Shown here: piece by piece, positions 1-8,538 of the stretch
Numbering within the stretch: the first letter of the stretch is position 1
How the letters are laid out: each line of letters opens with the position of its first letter
Origin: Pedobacter polaris
GTDB lineage: Bacteria; Bacteroidota; Bacteroidia; Sphingobacteriales; Sphingobacteriaceae
DNA length: 64,000 bases
NCBI RefSeq assembly: GCF_005116505.1
Contig: NZ_SWBR01000001.1
Span: 558,001-622,000, forward strand
Direction: 5' to 3'
The notes under the pieces: generated by a model
Seen by the model: only the letters and a program-made list of their open reading frames with translations
Databases searched by the model: none
What the model was told of the DNA's origin: nothing
Made by a program: the position numbers and the translations under genes

Positions 1-1
1 T

Positions 2-763
2 AAACAATTAGATGAATTAACAGACTTTATTAAACGTCCACAAATTGGTGCAACAGGTTTAATTTACCTTCGCCATAATGAAGATGGTTCTTTAAAATCA
101 TCTGTAGACAAGTTTTACAATGAAGAAGAATTAGCAAGATGGTCGGCAGCTTGCCAAACTGAACCAGGAGATTTAGTTTTAGTAATGGCTGGTGGAACTG
201 ATAAAGTACGTAAACAATTAAGCGAACTTCGTTTAGAAATGGGTTCTCGTTTAGGTTTACGTGATAAAGATAAATTCTCAGCACTTTGGGTTTTAGATTT
301 TCCATTGCTAGAATGGGATGAAGAAACAGAACGTTACCACGCCATGCACCATCCATTTACATCACCAAAACCAGAAGATATTGCGATGTTAGATACCGAC
401 CCTAAAAACGTACGCGCTAACGCTTATGATATGGTTGTTAACGGAACCGAAATTGGTGGTGGTTCTATTCGTATTCATGATAGAACTTTGCAAGCATTAA
501 TGTTTAAACACTTAGGATTTAGCACAGAAGAAGCTCAAAAACAATTTGGTTTCTTAATGGATGCGTTTGAATTTGGCGCACCTCCACATGGCGGTATCGC
601 ATTCGGATTTGATAGATTGTGTTCTATTTTTGCTGGTTTAGATTCAATTAGAGATGTGATCGCATTCCCTAAAAATAACTCAGGTAGAGACGTGATGATT
701 GATAGCCCTAGTACTATTGATGAGAAACAGCTGAAAGAATTGAAGATTAAGACGGACTTATAG
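2..763 (+). CDS. aspS: Aspartate--tRNA ligase, C-terminal part (5' end outside window)
   Basis: Charges tRNA-Asp with aspartate in the cytoplasm. The open frame enters at the window edge (codons from base 2) and runs to TAG at 761-763, giving the last 253 residues. Class II synthetase signatures are visible: the [13 protein letters not shown] segment in the catalytic domain and the motif 3 region [11 protein letters not shown] near the end. The upstream [14 protein letters not shown] and [14 protein letters not shown] stretch fits the bacterial-type GAD insertion domain. An internal ATG at 185 is not the start, because the frame is open and family-like upstream of it. The gene is followed by a strong hairpin. 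Confidence 0.95.
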   Translation, partial: KQLDELTDFIKRPQIGATGLIYLRHNEDGSLKSSVDKFYNEEELARWSAACQTEPGDLVLVMAGGTDKVRKQLSELRLEMGSRLGLRDKDKFSALWVLDFPLLEWDEETERYHAMHHPFTSPKPEDIAMLDTDPKNVRANAYDMVVNGTEIGGGSIRIHDRTLQALMFKHLGFSTEEAQKQFGFLMDAFEFGAPPHGGIAFGFDRLCSIFAGLDSIRDVIAFPKNNSGRDVMIDSPSTIDEKQLKELKIKTDL

Positions 764-813
764 TTCAATAGCTCAATGGTTCACTAGTGTCATTGGGCTT
801 AAAAGTATAAAAG

Positions 814-850
814 AAAAGGTCTTGGCAAATTGCCAAGACCTTTTTGTTTT
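814..850. terminator. Terminator hairpin after aspS
   Basis: A near-perfect palindrome (AAAAGGTCTTGGCA / TGCCAAGACCTTTT, 3-base loop) is followed by a T-rich run on the plus strand. It lies between aspS and the convergent minus-strand gene ending at 909. The left arm also begins with A-rich sequence, so it could work in both directions. Confidence 0.85.
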
Positions 851-908
851 TTATTAAGATTTATTTGTTCGCTACTACTAATGAACAACTGAACTAATAA
901 ACCAATAA

Positions 909-1349
909 CTAATATGTCTCACTATCTGGCGGGATGCCGTAATCAACAAACCCTACATCTTTCTTTTTATCTTTTTTAGTAAAAAGAGATTTAACCATGT
1001 TAAACATGCCTGATAAATTTTCAGCGTCTAAAGACTTTCCTACTTTACCAGAAACCAAAGCGCCTAAAGCTTTTGTAATTACACCAGACCCTTTAAAAAT
1101 AGTACTGTTTAATAACAGAGGCAATGCGATAGACATTATTTTGCTGCTAACGTTTGTCTTTTCATCAAACTTTAAAAAACTGCTTGGTGTTGCATATTTC
1201 TTAATCAAATTTCCAATAGAAAATTGACTAATATATGCTTTAGAATCCTCTTTCAGCATAACACCACGGTGCTTGTAATCAGCTTTTAAGCGATATACTT
1301 CACCGTGTAAATCGTCTAAAGTTCTGATACTATTATAATTTTTCTTCAT
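909..1349 (-). CDS. Conserved hypothetical protein, downstream of holin-like and YtxH genes
   Basis: 146 residues, family not recognised. The N-terminus (MKKNYNSIRTLDDLHGEVYRL) is hydrophilic and basic. The middle (about residues 68-101) is weakly hydrophobic and Gly/Ala-rich, with no clear transmembrane helix, and the C-terminus is Lys-rich then acidic. It overlaps the 3' end of the holin-like gene by 17 bp and follows it and the YtxH gene on the same strand, so the three are probably one transcript. The set suggests an envelope or stress role, but the sequence itself gives no function. Confidence 0.7.
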   Translation of the reverse strand: MKKNYNSIRTLDDLHGEVYRLKADYKHRGVMLKEDSKAYISQFSIGNLIKKYATPSSFLKFDEKTNVSSKIMSIALPLLLNSTIFKGSGVITKALGALVSGKVGKSLDAENLSGMFNMVKSLFTKKDKKKDVGFVDYGIPPDSETY

Positions 1350-1716
1350 CGTCGTCGTCTTTATCGGCTACCTTATCAAAGTATTTTCTAATAAATAAAT
1401 TCACCAAAACTCTTTCAATGTATTTATCCTTTGTTAAATAAACAATAATAGATAATAATAGATAGATGCCAGCTACACAGCCAAAACCTCTTGCATAACT
1501 ACCTAACACGTCAGAAAGATAAAGCGCTAACGTAAATGAGGCAAATAAAAATGCCAATATAAAGGAAATAATTACTGCACCACTTGTTATTAAATCAGCA
1601 AAAATCTTAGACCCTTTTTCTACAGCAGATAGCTTGGTATATTCAATCCGAGTATCTATGTATTCCTTGGCGTCTAAAAAAATATCTTCAAGATCTTTTT
1701 CTTTCTTTTCTTCCAT
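1333..1716 (-). CDS. Phage holin family / YqjE-like small membrane protein
   Basis: 127 residues. An amphipathic N-terminal segment (about 1-45) precedes two adjacent transmembrane helices (about 46-70 and 78-98), then a basic and acidic tail ending DKDDDDEEKL. This architecture matches the small 'phage holin family' (PF07332-like) membrane proteins common in Bacteroidota, which are chromosomal and usually sit beside YtxH genes. No phage genes are nearby, so a lysis role is unlikely. It lies 25 bp after the YtxH gene and overlaps the next gene by 17 bp. Confidence 0.75.
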   Translation of the reverse strand: MEEKKEKDLEDIFLDAKEYIDTRIEYTKLSAVEKGSKIFADLITSGAVIISFILAFLFASFTLALYLSDVLGSYARGFGCVAGIYLLLSIIVYLTKDKYIERVLVNLFIRKYFDKVADKDDDDEEKL

Positions 1717-1741
1717 TATCTGTTAAGATTGATTAAATAGC

Positions 1742-2008
1742 TTAAACGTTTTCTACTTCAGAAGAATACTCATCTTCTGCATCGCGTAATTTACTTTTGA
1801 TAGAGTCTACAACTTTATCTTTTAAGCTAGTTAAATTGTTAATTTCATCTGCAGCTCTGTCTTTAATCGAATCTCCGAAATCCTTTAAAGATTGTCCTAG
1901 CTTATCTCTCGTTTCAGTTCCCTTTTCTGGCGCAAATAATAAACCTAATGCTGCTCCAGCAGCCAAACCAGCTAATAATGCTACTAATACTTTTGAATTA
2001 TCATTCAT
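1742..2008 (-). CDS. YtxH domain-containing small envelope protein
   Basis: 88 residues. One N-terminal hydrophobic Gly/Ala-rich helix (about 6-27, VLVALLAGLAAGAALGLLFAP) ends in the APEKG turn typical of YtxH (PF12732). A charged helical region with repeated K/D/E follows (about 30-88), probably coiled coil. YtxH proteins are general-stress-associated membrane-anchored proteins of unknown biochemistry. It is the first gene of a three-gene minus-strand run (YtxH, holin-like, unknown). Confidence 0.85.
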   Translation of the reverse strand: MNDNSKVLVALLAGLAAGAALGLLFAPEKGTETRDKLGQSLKDFGDSIKDRAADEINNLTSLKDKVVDSIKSKLRDAEDEYSSEVENV

Positions 2009-2079
2009 GATACTTAATTTTTAATGTTTAACAATTGTTATTTCAAATATAGCAAGGCCGATATTATGCTATCGTTAAA

Positions 2080-3132
2080 TTATAACTCTTCATGTTCTTG
2101 AATTGTTTTAATTCTTTCTAATCTTTCTGTTGCCATCGAACTTGTTTCGTAAATTTTAATGAGTAAGAAAAAATAAGATAACAATAGCGGACCAAATACC
2201 AGCCCTAATATACCAAATAAAGGTATACCAATAACTACGCCAATTACAGTTATTATAGGATGTATATTTCCAACTTTTTTGGCAATCATAAATCTTAACA
2301 CATTATCTATATTGATAATGACTACAAATCCGAATATTAACATTGCCCAAGCAGCAAAATTATTTCCTTCTGCGAATTGTAATAAAGCTGCAGGCACAAA
2401 TACAACGGGCGGGCCCAAAAGTGGCACAAGTGAAATAAATGATGTTACTACCCCCCAAAATAGCGGATCTTTATAGCCTAAAACATAAAAAGCTAAACTT
2501 AACAAAGAACCCTGTACTAGTGCAATAAACCCTTGTCCAACCACATTTGCATAAGTAGTGTTTCGCATTTCTTCTGCAAAACGGTGCGCATTTTGCTCTC
2601 TAAAAGGAGCATACTTAACTAAAGCATTTTCAAAAGTTTCCCGTTCTACCAACATAAAGTAAAGCAAAAAGTACATCAATAATAAGCCTAATACAATATT
2701 AAAAACACCTGATATTAGCGATGGAAAAAGACTTGTTGCCCATGTTCCTGCATTTTTCAATCCATCCTCTATAATTTTTTGGGCATTTCCTCCAACAGGC
2801 AATAGATGTTGTAGTTTGTATAAAATATTTTTAAAATAAATCTGATCGTTTTTAAGTTCTGTAATTTTTTCAATTACCATACTACTTAATGCATAAAATG
2901 GAAGTATGATTACGATAATGGATATGAGCAGTAACAGAATTGCTGTGAGTCTACGATTCCAATTTTTAACCTCTGTTAAATAAATATAGCCAGGTCTAAG
3001 AATGGTATATAAAACTAAGGTACTTAACAAAGAGCCAAATATTCCCATTAAGGAATATGCAATTAAACAACCCAAAGCTATGATAATAACAAGGTTGATA
3101 TTGTTGCGCTGTTTATAAGTAAAAATAGACAT
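2080..3132 (-). CDS. AI-2E family transporter (UPF0118 permease)
   Basis: 350-residue polytopic inner-membrane protein with about eight hydrophobic segments. The order is typical of PF01594: two N-terminal helices (about 12-45), a third (about 62-85), a soluble stretch, then helices around 140-165 and a dense C-terminal group (about 205-330) with the conserved PLLGPPVVFVP and GNIHPIITVIGVVIG motifs. Family members export small molecules or ions (AI-2, Na+/H+); the substrate here cannot be read from sequence. It follows the sigma54 regulator gene on the same strand with a hairpin between them, so co-transcription is uncertain. Confidence 0.9.
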   Translation of the reverse strand: MSIFTYKQRNNINLVIIIALGCLIAYSLMGIFGSLLSTLVLYTILRPGYIYLTEVKNWNRRLTAILLLLISIIVIILPFYALSSMVIEKITELKNDQIYFKNILYKLQHLLPVGGNAQKIIEDGLKNAGTWATSLFPSLISGVFNIVLGLLLMYFLLYFMLVERETFENALVKYAPFREQNAHRFAEEMRNTTYANVVGQGFIALVQGSLLSLAFYVLGYKDPLFWGVVTSFISLVPLLGPPVVFVPAALLQFAEGNNFAAWAMLIFGFVVIINIDNVLRFMIAKKVGNIHPIITVIGVVIGIPLFGILGLVFGPLLLSYFFLLIKIYETSSMATERLERIKTIQEHEEL

Positions 3133-3157
3133 ATAGAGCTTTAGATATATTCTATAA

Positions 3158-3198
3158 ATAACAAAAGCCTCTAAAATGTTTTAAGAAGCTTTTGTTTT
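3158..3198 (-). terminator. Hairpin between the sigma54 regulator and AI-2E gene
   Basis: Arms AACAAAAGC (3160-3168) and GCTTTTGTT (3188-3196) pair around a roughly 19-base loop and are followed by T-rich sequence on the minus strand. It fits a terminator for the response regulator gene that ends at 3219. Confidence 0.6.
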
Positions 3199-3218
3199 AT
3201 TCAAATTTTTCTTTGGTT

Positions 3219-4640
3219 TTAATTATCCAAATCGATGGCTTTCATTTTATTATAAAGCGTTTTGCGATCTATATTTAAAATTTTAGCGGCTTTCGTTTTA
3301 TTAAAATTTACTTCTCTTAGCACATTTAAAATGGCATCATATTCTGCCTCAAGTGCTGCATTTTTTAAATCTCTCGGCTTGTTTGAAGCAGCTGAACGTA
3401 CAATTGAGTTTTCAACTGCATTTTCTATTGCAGTAGCTTTTGCATAAGTAGATATTTCTAGTGGCAAGGCTTTCAGCTGAATTTCTTCAGATTCGGTTAA
3501 AAGTGTTGCTCTTCTAACTACATTTTTTAATTCCCTTACGTTTCCAGGCCAATTATAGGTTAAGAAACATTCTTCAACTTCTTCAGAAAACCCCTGAATA
3601 TTTCTATTTAACTCTTCATTTGCTACACTCAAAAAAGTATCCGCAAAAACCATAATATCTCTGCCTCTTTTGCTTATAGGTGGTAAATGAATAGAAAACT
3701 CATTAAATCTATGATACAAATCTTCTCTAAATCTTCCTTTCTGAATGGAATCTGCTAAATTTTCATTAGTTGCCACTATAATGCGGACATCTAAATCTAT
3801 TTCTTTAGTACTTCCAATTCGCTTAATTTTTCTTTCCTGCACAGTTCTTAATAAGGCAGCCTGAATTTCATACGATAGGTTACCAACCTCATCTAGGAAT
3901 AACGTACCTCCATTAGCCATTTCAAAGTGACCAATTTTGGTATATAATGCTCCAGTAAAAGAGCCTTTTTCATGACCAAAAAATTCGCTCCCTGCTAACT
4001 CCTTTGTTAATGAACCGCAATCCATAGCCACAAATGGCTTATCTTTTCTTGGGCTGTTTAAATGTATAGTTTTAGCTACCGATTCTTTTCCTGTTCCACT
4101 TTCTCCAGTTAGAATCACACTATAAGTAGTTGGTGCAACCAACATAATCTGTTTCATTAAATCTTTTGATGCAGCACTTTGTCCAACAACAAACTCTCCA
4201 GTTTCTAGCTGTACCTGCTTGTTTGATTTGTCTTTTTTACTTTTCAGTTCATTTTCTAAAATAGTAGATCTTAAAGCAATTTGCATCTCAATTGCTTTAT
4301 TAATTGTATTTAATATTTCATCAGGATAAAGTGGCTTTGTGATATAATCATAAGCTCCTAATTTGATAAGTTCAACTGCTAACTTAATATCAGAATAACC
4401 TGTAATAATGATAACGCCTGTTTGTGGGTAGCTTTCTTTAATTTTAATCAGCATTTCCTTACCATCCGTATCTTCTAACCGATAATCACATAATACCAAG
4501 TCAAAATCTTGCTTAGAGAGGTAATCCATTGCAGAATTTCCGTTTGTGGTTGTTTCCACACTAAAAGAATTTTTAGTCAAAAACTTTGACAACAATAAGC
4601 CTATATTAATCTCATCATCTACTATTAAAATTTTTTTCAT
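3219..4640 (-). CDS. Sigma54-dependent response regulator, NtrC/AtoC type
   Basis: 473 residues: receiver domain (about 1-120, acidic pocket D8-D9, phosphoacceptor D52, conserved K102), AAA+ domain (about 150-385) with Walker A GESGTGKE (179-186) and Walker B GGTLFLDE (244-251), then a Fis-type helix-turn-helix at the end (AKILNIDRKTLYNKMKA). The sigma54-contacting loop reads GSFTGA (226-231), a known variant of GAFTGA, so it should still activate sigma54 RNA polymerase when phosphorylated. No sensor kinase is adjacent, so its partner and target promoters are unknown. Confidence 0.93.
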   Translation of the reverse strand: MKKILIVDDEINIGLLLSKFLTKNSFSVETTTNGNSAMDYLSKQDFDLVLCDYRLEDTDGKEMLIKIKESYPQTGVIIITGYSDIKLAVELIKLGAYDYITKPLYPDEILNTINKAIEMQIALRSTILENELKSKKDKSNKQVQLETGEFVVGQSAASKDLMKQIMLVAPTTYSVILTGESGTGKESVAKTIHLNSPRKDKPFVAMDCGSLTKELAGSEFFGHEKGSFTGALYTKIGHFEMANGGTLFLDEVGNLSYEIQAALLRTVQERKIKRIGSTKEIDLDVRIIVATNENLADSIQKGRFREDLYHRFNEFSIHLPPISKRGRDIMVFADTFLSVANEELNRNIQGFSEEVEECFLTYNWPGNVRELKNVVRRATLLTESEEIQLKALPLEISTYAKATAIENAVENSIVRSAASNKPRDLKNAALEAEYDAILNVLREVNFNKTKAAKILNIDRKTLYNKMKAIDLDN

Positions 4641-4743
4641 AAAGGTATTTCCACATCAAATAATGTTTAAATATAAAGAAATATTTATTTTGGGAAATAT
4701 TTTCCACACTTTATTTGTTCTTTTTTATGCTTTTTTTGGCAAA

Positions 4744-4772
4744 TAAAAAAAGCGCTAAATTCACTTAGCACT
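4744..4772 (-). terminator. Terminator downstream of the outer-membrane remnant
   Basis: Arms AGCGCTAA (4751-4758) and TTAGCACT (4765-4772) form a hairpin with one wobble pair when read on the minus strand, followed by a run of seven T residues. It marks the 3' end of the degraded gene at 4802-4992. Confidence 0.65.
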
Positions 4773-4801
4773 TAAATTAAATTAATTTCTTTTAGGTTAA
4801 A

Positions 4802-4992
4802 AATCGTAACCTATCCTTAACCCATAAATCCAATGCTATTTAAACCTTCATATCTTACACCAATATCAAAACCACCAAAACGTGCTCCAATACTTGGTGC
4901 ACAAGTTAAGTGAGCGCTAGAAACAAAACCATAAGTTGGTGTTGTACCAGAGAAGCCTGTTACAGCATAGGTTTTAGCAATAGTGAGCCCAG
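4802..4992 (-). pseudogene. Remnant of an outer-membrane beta-barrel protein (C-terminal fragment)
   Basis: About 60 codons read like the last strands of a Bacteroidota outer-membrane barrel: LTIAKTYAVTGFSG, then APSIGARFGGFDIGVRYEG, then GFMG before a stop. One base out of frame the sequence continues GLRIGYDF and a stop, the usual barrel terminus, so a one-base loss in the GGG run near 4821 would explain the early stop. The open frame can be extended to an ATG at 5038, but those first codons lie inside the terminator of the upstream gene and are not barrel-like. There is no start, signal peptide or N-terminal barrel. I read this as a decayed gene. Confidence 0.65.
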
Positions 4993-5007
4993 CCCAACAA
5001 CACGTAT

Positions 5008-5045
5008 AAAAACAAAACTCGTTGACAATCAATACCAACGAGTTT
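5008..5045 (-). terminator. Terminator of the enoyl-CoA hydratase gene
   Basis: A perfect 10-bp stem, AAACTCGTTG (5015-5024) against CAACGAGTTT (5036-5045), with an 11-base loop is followed on the minus strand by TGTTTTT. It lies 18 bp past the hydratase stop. Confidence 0.85.
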
Positions 5046-5063
5046 AAACCAGAGCTATTTATT

Positions 5064-5846
5064 TTACTTGCCTTTAAAAACTGCTTTTCTCTTTTCTAAA
5101 AATGCAGCAACCCCTTCTTTAAAATCTTCCGTTTGGAAACAATTACCAAATTCTTCAATTTCTACATCGAAACCATTTACGTCTTTTCTTAAAGATGAAT
5201 TAACAGCCTTAATTGCACTTGCAATTGCTAAAGGTGCTCTAGATTTTATCTTATTTAATATTTCTTCAGCTTTGCTAATCAATTCCGTTAGCGGAACGAC
5301 TTCATTCACCAAACCTATTTTGGCGGCATTTTCTGCTGTAATCATATCTGCAGTTGCAATCATTTCTATTGCTCTACCTTTACCAACAAGCTGTGCCAAG
5401 CGCTGTGTACCACCGTAGCCAGGTATTAGGCCCAAACTTACTTCGGGTAAGCCTAACTTTGCGTTTTCACTAGCAATGCGAATATGACAGGCCATTGCTA
5501 ATTCTAATCCACCTCCCAGTGCAAAACCATTAATAGCAGCTACAACTGGCTTTGGGCAATTTTCAATTGCATTAAAAACATTAGCATGTCCAGATTTTGC
5601 TAATTCTTTTCCCTCAGCTAAAGTATAATTTTGAAATTCTGATATATCGGCACCTGCTACAAAAGCTTTTTCACCTGCGCCTGTAATTAAAACACCTCTT
5701 ACATCAGCACTTTTTATTGCGAAAGAAATTGCATCTGCTAATTCTGTTAATACTTCTCTATTTAGTGCATTGAGTTTTTCTGCTCTATTGATCGTAATGT
5801 AAAGAATATTCTCCCTTACTTCTGATAAGATTTGTTGATACTTCAT
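5064..5846 (-). CDS. Enoyl-CoA hydratase/isomerase family protein (crotonase)
   Basis: 260 residues, the usual crotonase length. Oxyanion-hole segments AGEKAFVAGADISEF (about 57-70) and NGFALGGGLELAMACHIRIA (about 105-124) are present, as is the catalytic-Glu region LGLPEVSLGLIPGYGGTQRLA (about 136-156). This pattern fits short-chain enoyl-CoA hydratase, which adds water to trans-2-enoyl-CoA in beta-oxidation or branched-chain catabolism. It starts one base after the stop of the B12-binding protein gene, so the two are translationally close and probably co-expressed; this would fit acyl-CoA metabolism. The exact substrate is not readable. Confidence 0.88.
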   Translation of the reverse strand: MKYQQILSEVRENILYITINRAEKLNALNREVLTELADAISFAIKSADVRGVLITGAGEKAFVAGADISEFQNYTLAEGKELAKSGHANVFNAIENCPKPVVAAINGFALGGGLELAMACHIRIASENAKLGLPEVSLGLIPGYGGTQRLAQLVGKGRAIEMIATADMITAENAAKIGLVNEVVPLTELISKAEEILNKIKSRAPLAIASAIKAVNSSLRKDVNGFDVEIEEFGNCFQTEDFKEGVAAFLEKRKAVFKGK

Positions 5847-5847
5847 T

Positions 5848-6267
5848 TTAAAAATTTCTATTTTCAGTAACCCAATTTGTAATATATGTTACAATACTTG
5901 CCATAGGTGTTCCTGGCGGAAACAATCCACCCACACCAATTTCTTGAAGTTTCTTGATATCGGCATCTGGAATAATTCCACCACCTGTTAATAAAACATC
6001 CGTTAATTGTTTTTCTTTCATGATGGCAATAATTTTTGGAAAAACCGTCATGTGTGCACCCGAAAGAATAGATACACCAATTGCATCAACGTCTTCTTGT
6101 AGGGCTGTATTTACCACCATTTCTGGAGTTTGGCGTAAACCCGTATAAATTACCTCCATACCTGCATCACGCAATGAGGTTGCAATTACTTTTGCCCCAC
6201 GATCATGCCCATCTAAACCCACTTTTGCCACTAAAACCCGAATGGGTCTGCCCAATGTTTTGTTCAT
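5848..6267 (-). CDS. Stand-alone cobalamin-binding protein, mutase C-terminal-domain type
   Basis: 139 residues forming only a B12-binding Rossmann domain. The signature DGHDRG (D19, H21, G24) is the DxHxxG motif that ligates cobalt through histidine, and SILSGAH (about 67-73) and LLTGGGIIP (about 92-100) line the cobalamin tail pocket. It matches the C-terminal domain of methylmalonyl-CoA mutase, or the small subunit of a split acyl-CoA mutase such as the isobutyryl-CoA type. No large catalytic subunit is nearby, so the partner must be encoded elsewhere. It shares a transcript with the crotonase gene one base downstream. Confidence 0.88.
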   Translation of the reverse strand: MNKTLGRPIRVLVAKVGLDGHDRGAKVIATSLRDAGMEVIYTGLRQTPEMVVNTALQEDVDAIGVSILSGAHMTVFPKIIAIMKEKQLTDVLLTGGGIIPDADIKKLQEIGVGGLFPPGTPMASIVTYITNWVTENRNF

Positions 6268-6408
6268 ATTTTGATACTAAAGTAGGGTATAAATGTAATT
6301 TAAATTACCGATTTATCAATGAAACCTAGTCAAATGCCAAAGTAAACTTCAATACTGATACTTATACAGGGCCACTATAAGGCCAGCATTAGGCCTATTA
6401 AAACGAAA

Positions 6409-6446
6409 GATAGACGAAGGATGAACGTAAGATGAACGAAGGATAG
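6409..6446. repeat. 11-bp tandem repeat upstream of a small gene
   Basis: Three and a half head-to-tail units: GATAGACGAAG, GATGAACGTAA, GATGAACGAAG and then GATAG. It lies 47 bp before the small gene at 6493, between divergent transcripts, and could be a regulator-binding array or a neutral microsatellite. Confidence 0.7.
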
Positions 6447-6492
6447 TTGAATTAACACTAATCTTTAACTATCTTTATACAAAGCAAAACCA

Positions 6493-6792
6493 ATGGCAAT
6501 CTCAAAAGACAACATCATTACCGAAACTTTAAGTGGTAAAGTAGGTAATATCATTTTTAAAAATTATGGTAATAAGACGGTCATTAGCAAGTATCCAGAC
6601 ATGTCTAATGTGGTTAAGACCGAAAAGCAAAAGGAAAATCAGCTACAGTTCAAGGCCGCACAAGCATACGCAAAAAGCATTCTATCAGACCCAGAGAAAA
6701 AATTGGCTTTTATTAAAACGATACCCAAAGACAGGACAGCTTATCATGCTGCTATTTCAAAATACCTAAAAGAGAACAAAACACCTCAATAA
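6493..6792 (+). CDS. Small conserved hypothetical protein
   Basis: 99 residues with no signal peptide or membrane helix. The N-terminal half contains LSGKVGNIIFKNYGNKTVISKYPDMS (positions about 13-38), a pattern I recall from short Bacteroidota proteins of unknown function whose members vary in the rest. The C-terminal half is helical and Lys-rich with a KAAQAYAKSILSDPEKKLAF segment. The start is the ATG directly after a near-consensus TATCTTTA box around 6471. Its 11-bp tandem repeat leader is unusual. I cannot assign a function. Confidence 0.7.
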   Translation: MAISKDNIITETLSGKVGNIIFKNYGNKTVISKYPDMSNVVKTEKQKENQLQFKAAQAYAKSILSDPEKKLAFIKTIPKDRTAYHAAISKYLKENKTPQ

Positions 6793-6828
6793 CCTATGCA
6801 TATAGACCAAAACCTCGGGTTAATTTAT

Positions 6829-6836
6829 TAACTTTG
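6829..6836 (+). promoter_or_regulatory. Candidate -7 box for glnS
   Basis: TAACTTTG matches the Bacteroidota -7 consensus TAnnTTTG and sits 22 bp before the glnS start. No clear -33 TTG was found at the expected distance. Confidence 0.4.
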
Positions 6837-6858
6837 AGGCTCAAAATCTACAATTAAT

Positions 6859-8517
6859 ATGAGTGAAGAAAAATCATTAAACTTTATTGAAGAGCTAATA
6901 GAGAATGATTTAAGTAGTGGAAAGACGAAAACCTTGGTTACACGTTTCCCACCTGAGCCGAATGGATACTTACATATTGGACATGCAAAAGCCATTTGCC
7001 TTAATTTTGGTTTAACTCAAAAATATGGCGGTTATACAAACTTACGTTTCGATGATACCAATCCGGTAACTGAGAAAACTGAATATGTAAACAGTCAACA
7101 AGAAGACATTCACTGGTTGGGTTTCGAATGGAAAAATGAATTATATGCCTCTGATTATTTTGATCAGTTGCACGCTTTTGCTGTGAAGTTGATTGAAGAT
7201 GGCTTGGCTTATGTAGACCATAGCACAGCTGAAGAAATTGCAGCACAGAAAGGCACGCCAACAGAGCCGGGAAAACCAAGTGCTTATAGAGATCGAAGCA
7301 TCGCCGAAAACTTGGCTTTGTTTGCAAGTATGAAAAATGGAGAATTTGCTGATGGTGTTTGTACTTTACGTGCAAAAATTGATTTAGCAAGTTCTAATAT
7401 GTTAATGCGTGATCCAATTGTGTATCGTATTAAACATGCACACCACCACCGTACCGGCAATGCTTGGTGTATTTATCCAATGTATGATTTTGCACATGGA
7501 CAAAGTGATAGTATTGAAAACATCACACATTCTATTTGTACATTAGAATATGTTTCCCATCGCGAATTGTATGATTGGTTTATTGAGAAACTAGGTATTT
7601 TTCCTTCAAAACAATACGAATTTGCACGCTTAAACCTTACTTACACAGTAATGAGTAAACGTAAGTTGATGCAATTGGTAAATGATAATTTAGTAAGTGG
7701 ATGGGATGATCCTCGCATGCCAACCATTAGTGGTTTGCGCAGAAGAGGTTATACACCAGAAAGTATTAAAGAGTTCTGCGAACGTATCGGCATTGCAAAA
7801 AGAGAGAACTTAATTGAATTGGGCTTATTAGAGTTCTGCATAAGAGAAGATCTGAATAAAAGGGCAACTCGTGTAATGGCCGTTCTTGATCCAATTAAAT
7901 TGATAATCACCAACTACATACAAGGAGAAGAAATTTTAATCGGCGAGAATAATCCAGAAGCAGAGGATAAAGGGGGTAATCGTGAAATTCCATTTAGCAA
8001 TGAACTTTGGATTGAGCGTGAAGATTTTATGGAAGAACCAGCAAAAAAATGGTTCAGGCTTGCTCCTGGGGCAACGGTAAGATTAAAACATGCTTATATT
8101 GTTCAGTGTAATGATTATAAAAAGGATGAAAATGGAAATGTAACTGAAGTTTATTGTACTTACATCCCAGAATCAAAAAGTGGTGAAGATACAAGCGGTA
8201 TAAATGTAAAAGGAACTATTCACTGGGTTAGTGCACAGCATGCACAAACAGCAGAAGTTCGTTTGTATGATCGTTTGTTTACGGTAGAATCTCCAGATAG
8301 CGAAGAGGGTGACTTTAAAGAATACCTGAATCCAAATAGTATGGAAGTTATTAAACAAGTTTACATTGAGCCTTATTTAGCAAATGCAGAGCAAGGCATT
8401 GGTTACCAGTTTATTCGTAAAGGTTATTTCAGTGTGGATAAAGATTCTAAGCCTGGAAACATTATTTTTAACAGAACAGTTTCTTTAAAAGAAGCTTGGA
8501 AGCCTAAGGTAAGCTGA
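6859..8517 (+). CDS. glnS: Glutamine--tRNA ligase
   Basis: 552 residues, normal for bacterial GlnRS. The class I HIGH motif is in PPEPNGYLHIGHAKAI (about 30-45), and the KMSKS-like loop is VMSKRKL (about 264-270). The residues TRFPPEPNGYLHIGH and FDDTNP are typical of GlnRS rather than GluRS, and gltX is separately present at 21895. The C-terminal beta-barrel anticodon-binding domains occupy about 340-550. Having both synthetases implies direct charging of tRNA-Gln. The stop codon lies at the edge of a repeated A-rich motif (see findings). Confidence 0.97.
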   Translation: MSEEKSLNFIEELIENDLSSGKTKTLVTRFPPEPNGYLHIGHAKAICLNFGLTQKYGGYTNLRFDDTNPVTEKTEYVNSQQEDIHWLGFEWKNELYASDYFDQLHAFAVKLIEDGLAYVDHSTAEEIAAQKGTPTEPGKPSAYRDRSIAENLALFASMKNGEFADGVCTLRAKIDLASSNMLMRDPIVYRIKHAHHHRTGNAWCIYPMYDFAHGQSDSIENITHSICTLEYVSHRELYDWFIEKLGIFPSKQYEFARLNLTYTVMSKRKLMQLVNDNLVSGWDDPRMPTISGLRRRGYTPESIKEFCERIGIAKRENLIELGLLEFCIREDLNKRATRVMAVLDPIKLIITNYIQGEEILIGENNPEAEDKGGNREIPFSNELWIEREDFMEEPAKKWFRLAPGATVRLKHAYIVQCNDYKKDENGNVTEVYCTYIPESKSGEDTSGINVKGTIHWVSAQHAQTAEVRLYDRLFTVESPDSEEGDFKEYLNPNSMEVIKQVYIEPYLANAEQGIGYQFIRKGYFSVDKDSKPGNIIFNRTVSLKEAWKPKVS

Positions 8518-8538
8518 AAGGTAAAAGACTAAAGCTTT

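Noticed and set aside
766..800. tRNA-like words (AGCTCAATGGTTC) after aspS
   Set aside because: No cloverleaf, no anticodon stem and no CCA-side acceptor pairing could be built.
1333..1716. Possible prophage because of a holin-family protein
   Set aside because: No other phage genes nearby; this family is chromosomal in Bacteroidota and sits beside YtxH.
7001..7390. 129-codon minus-strand open frame inside glnS
   Set aside because: Antisense to the catalytic domain of glnS, with no recognisable family.
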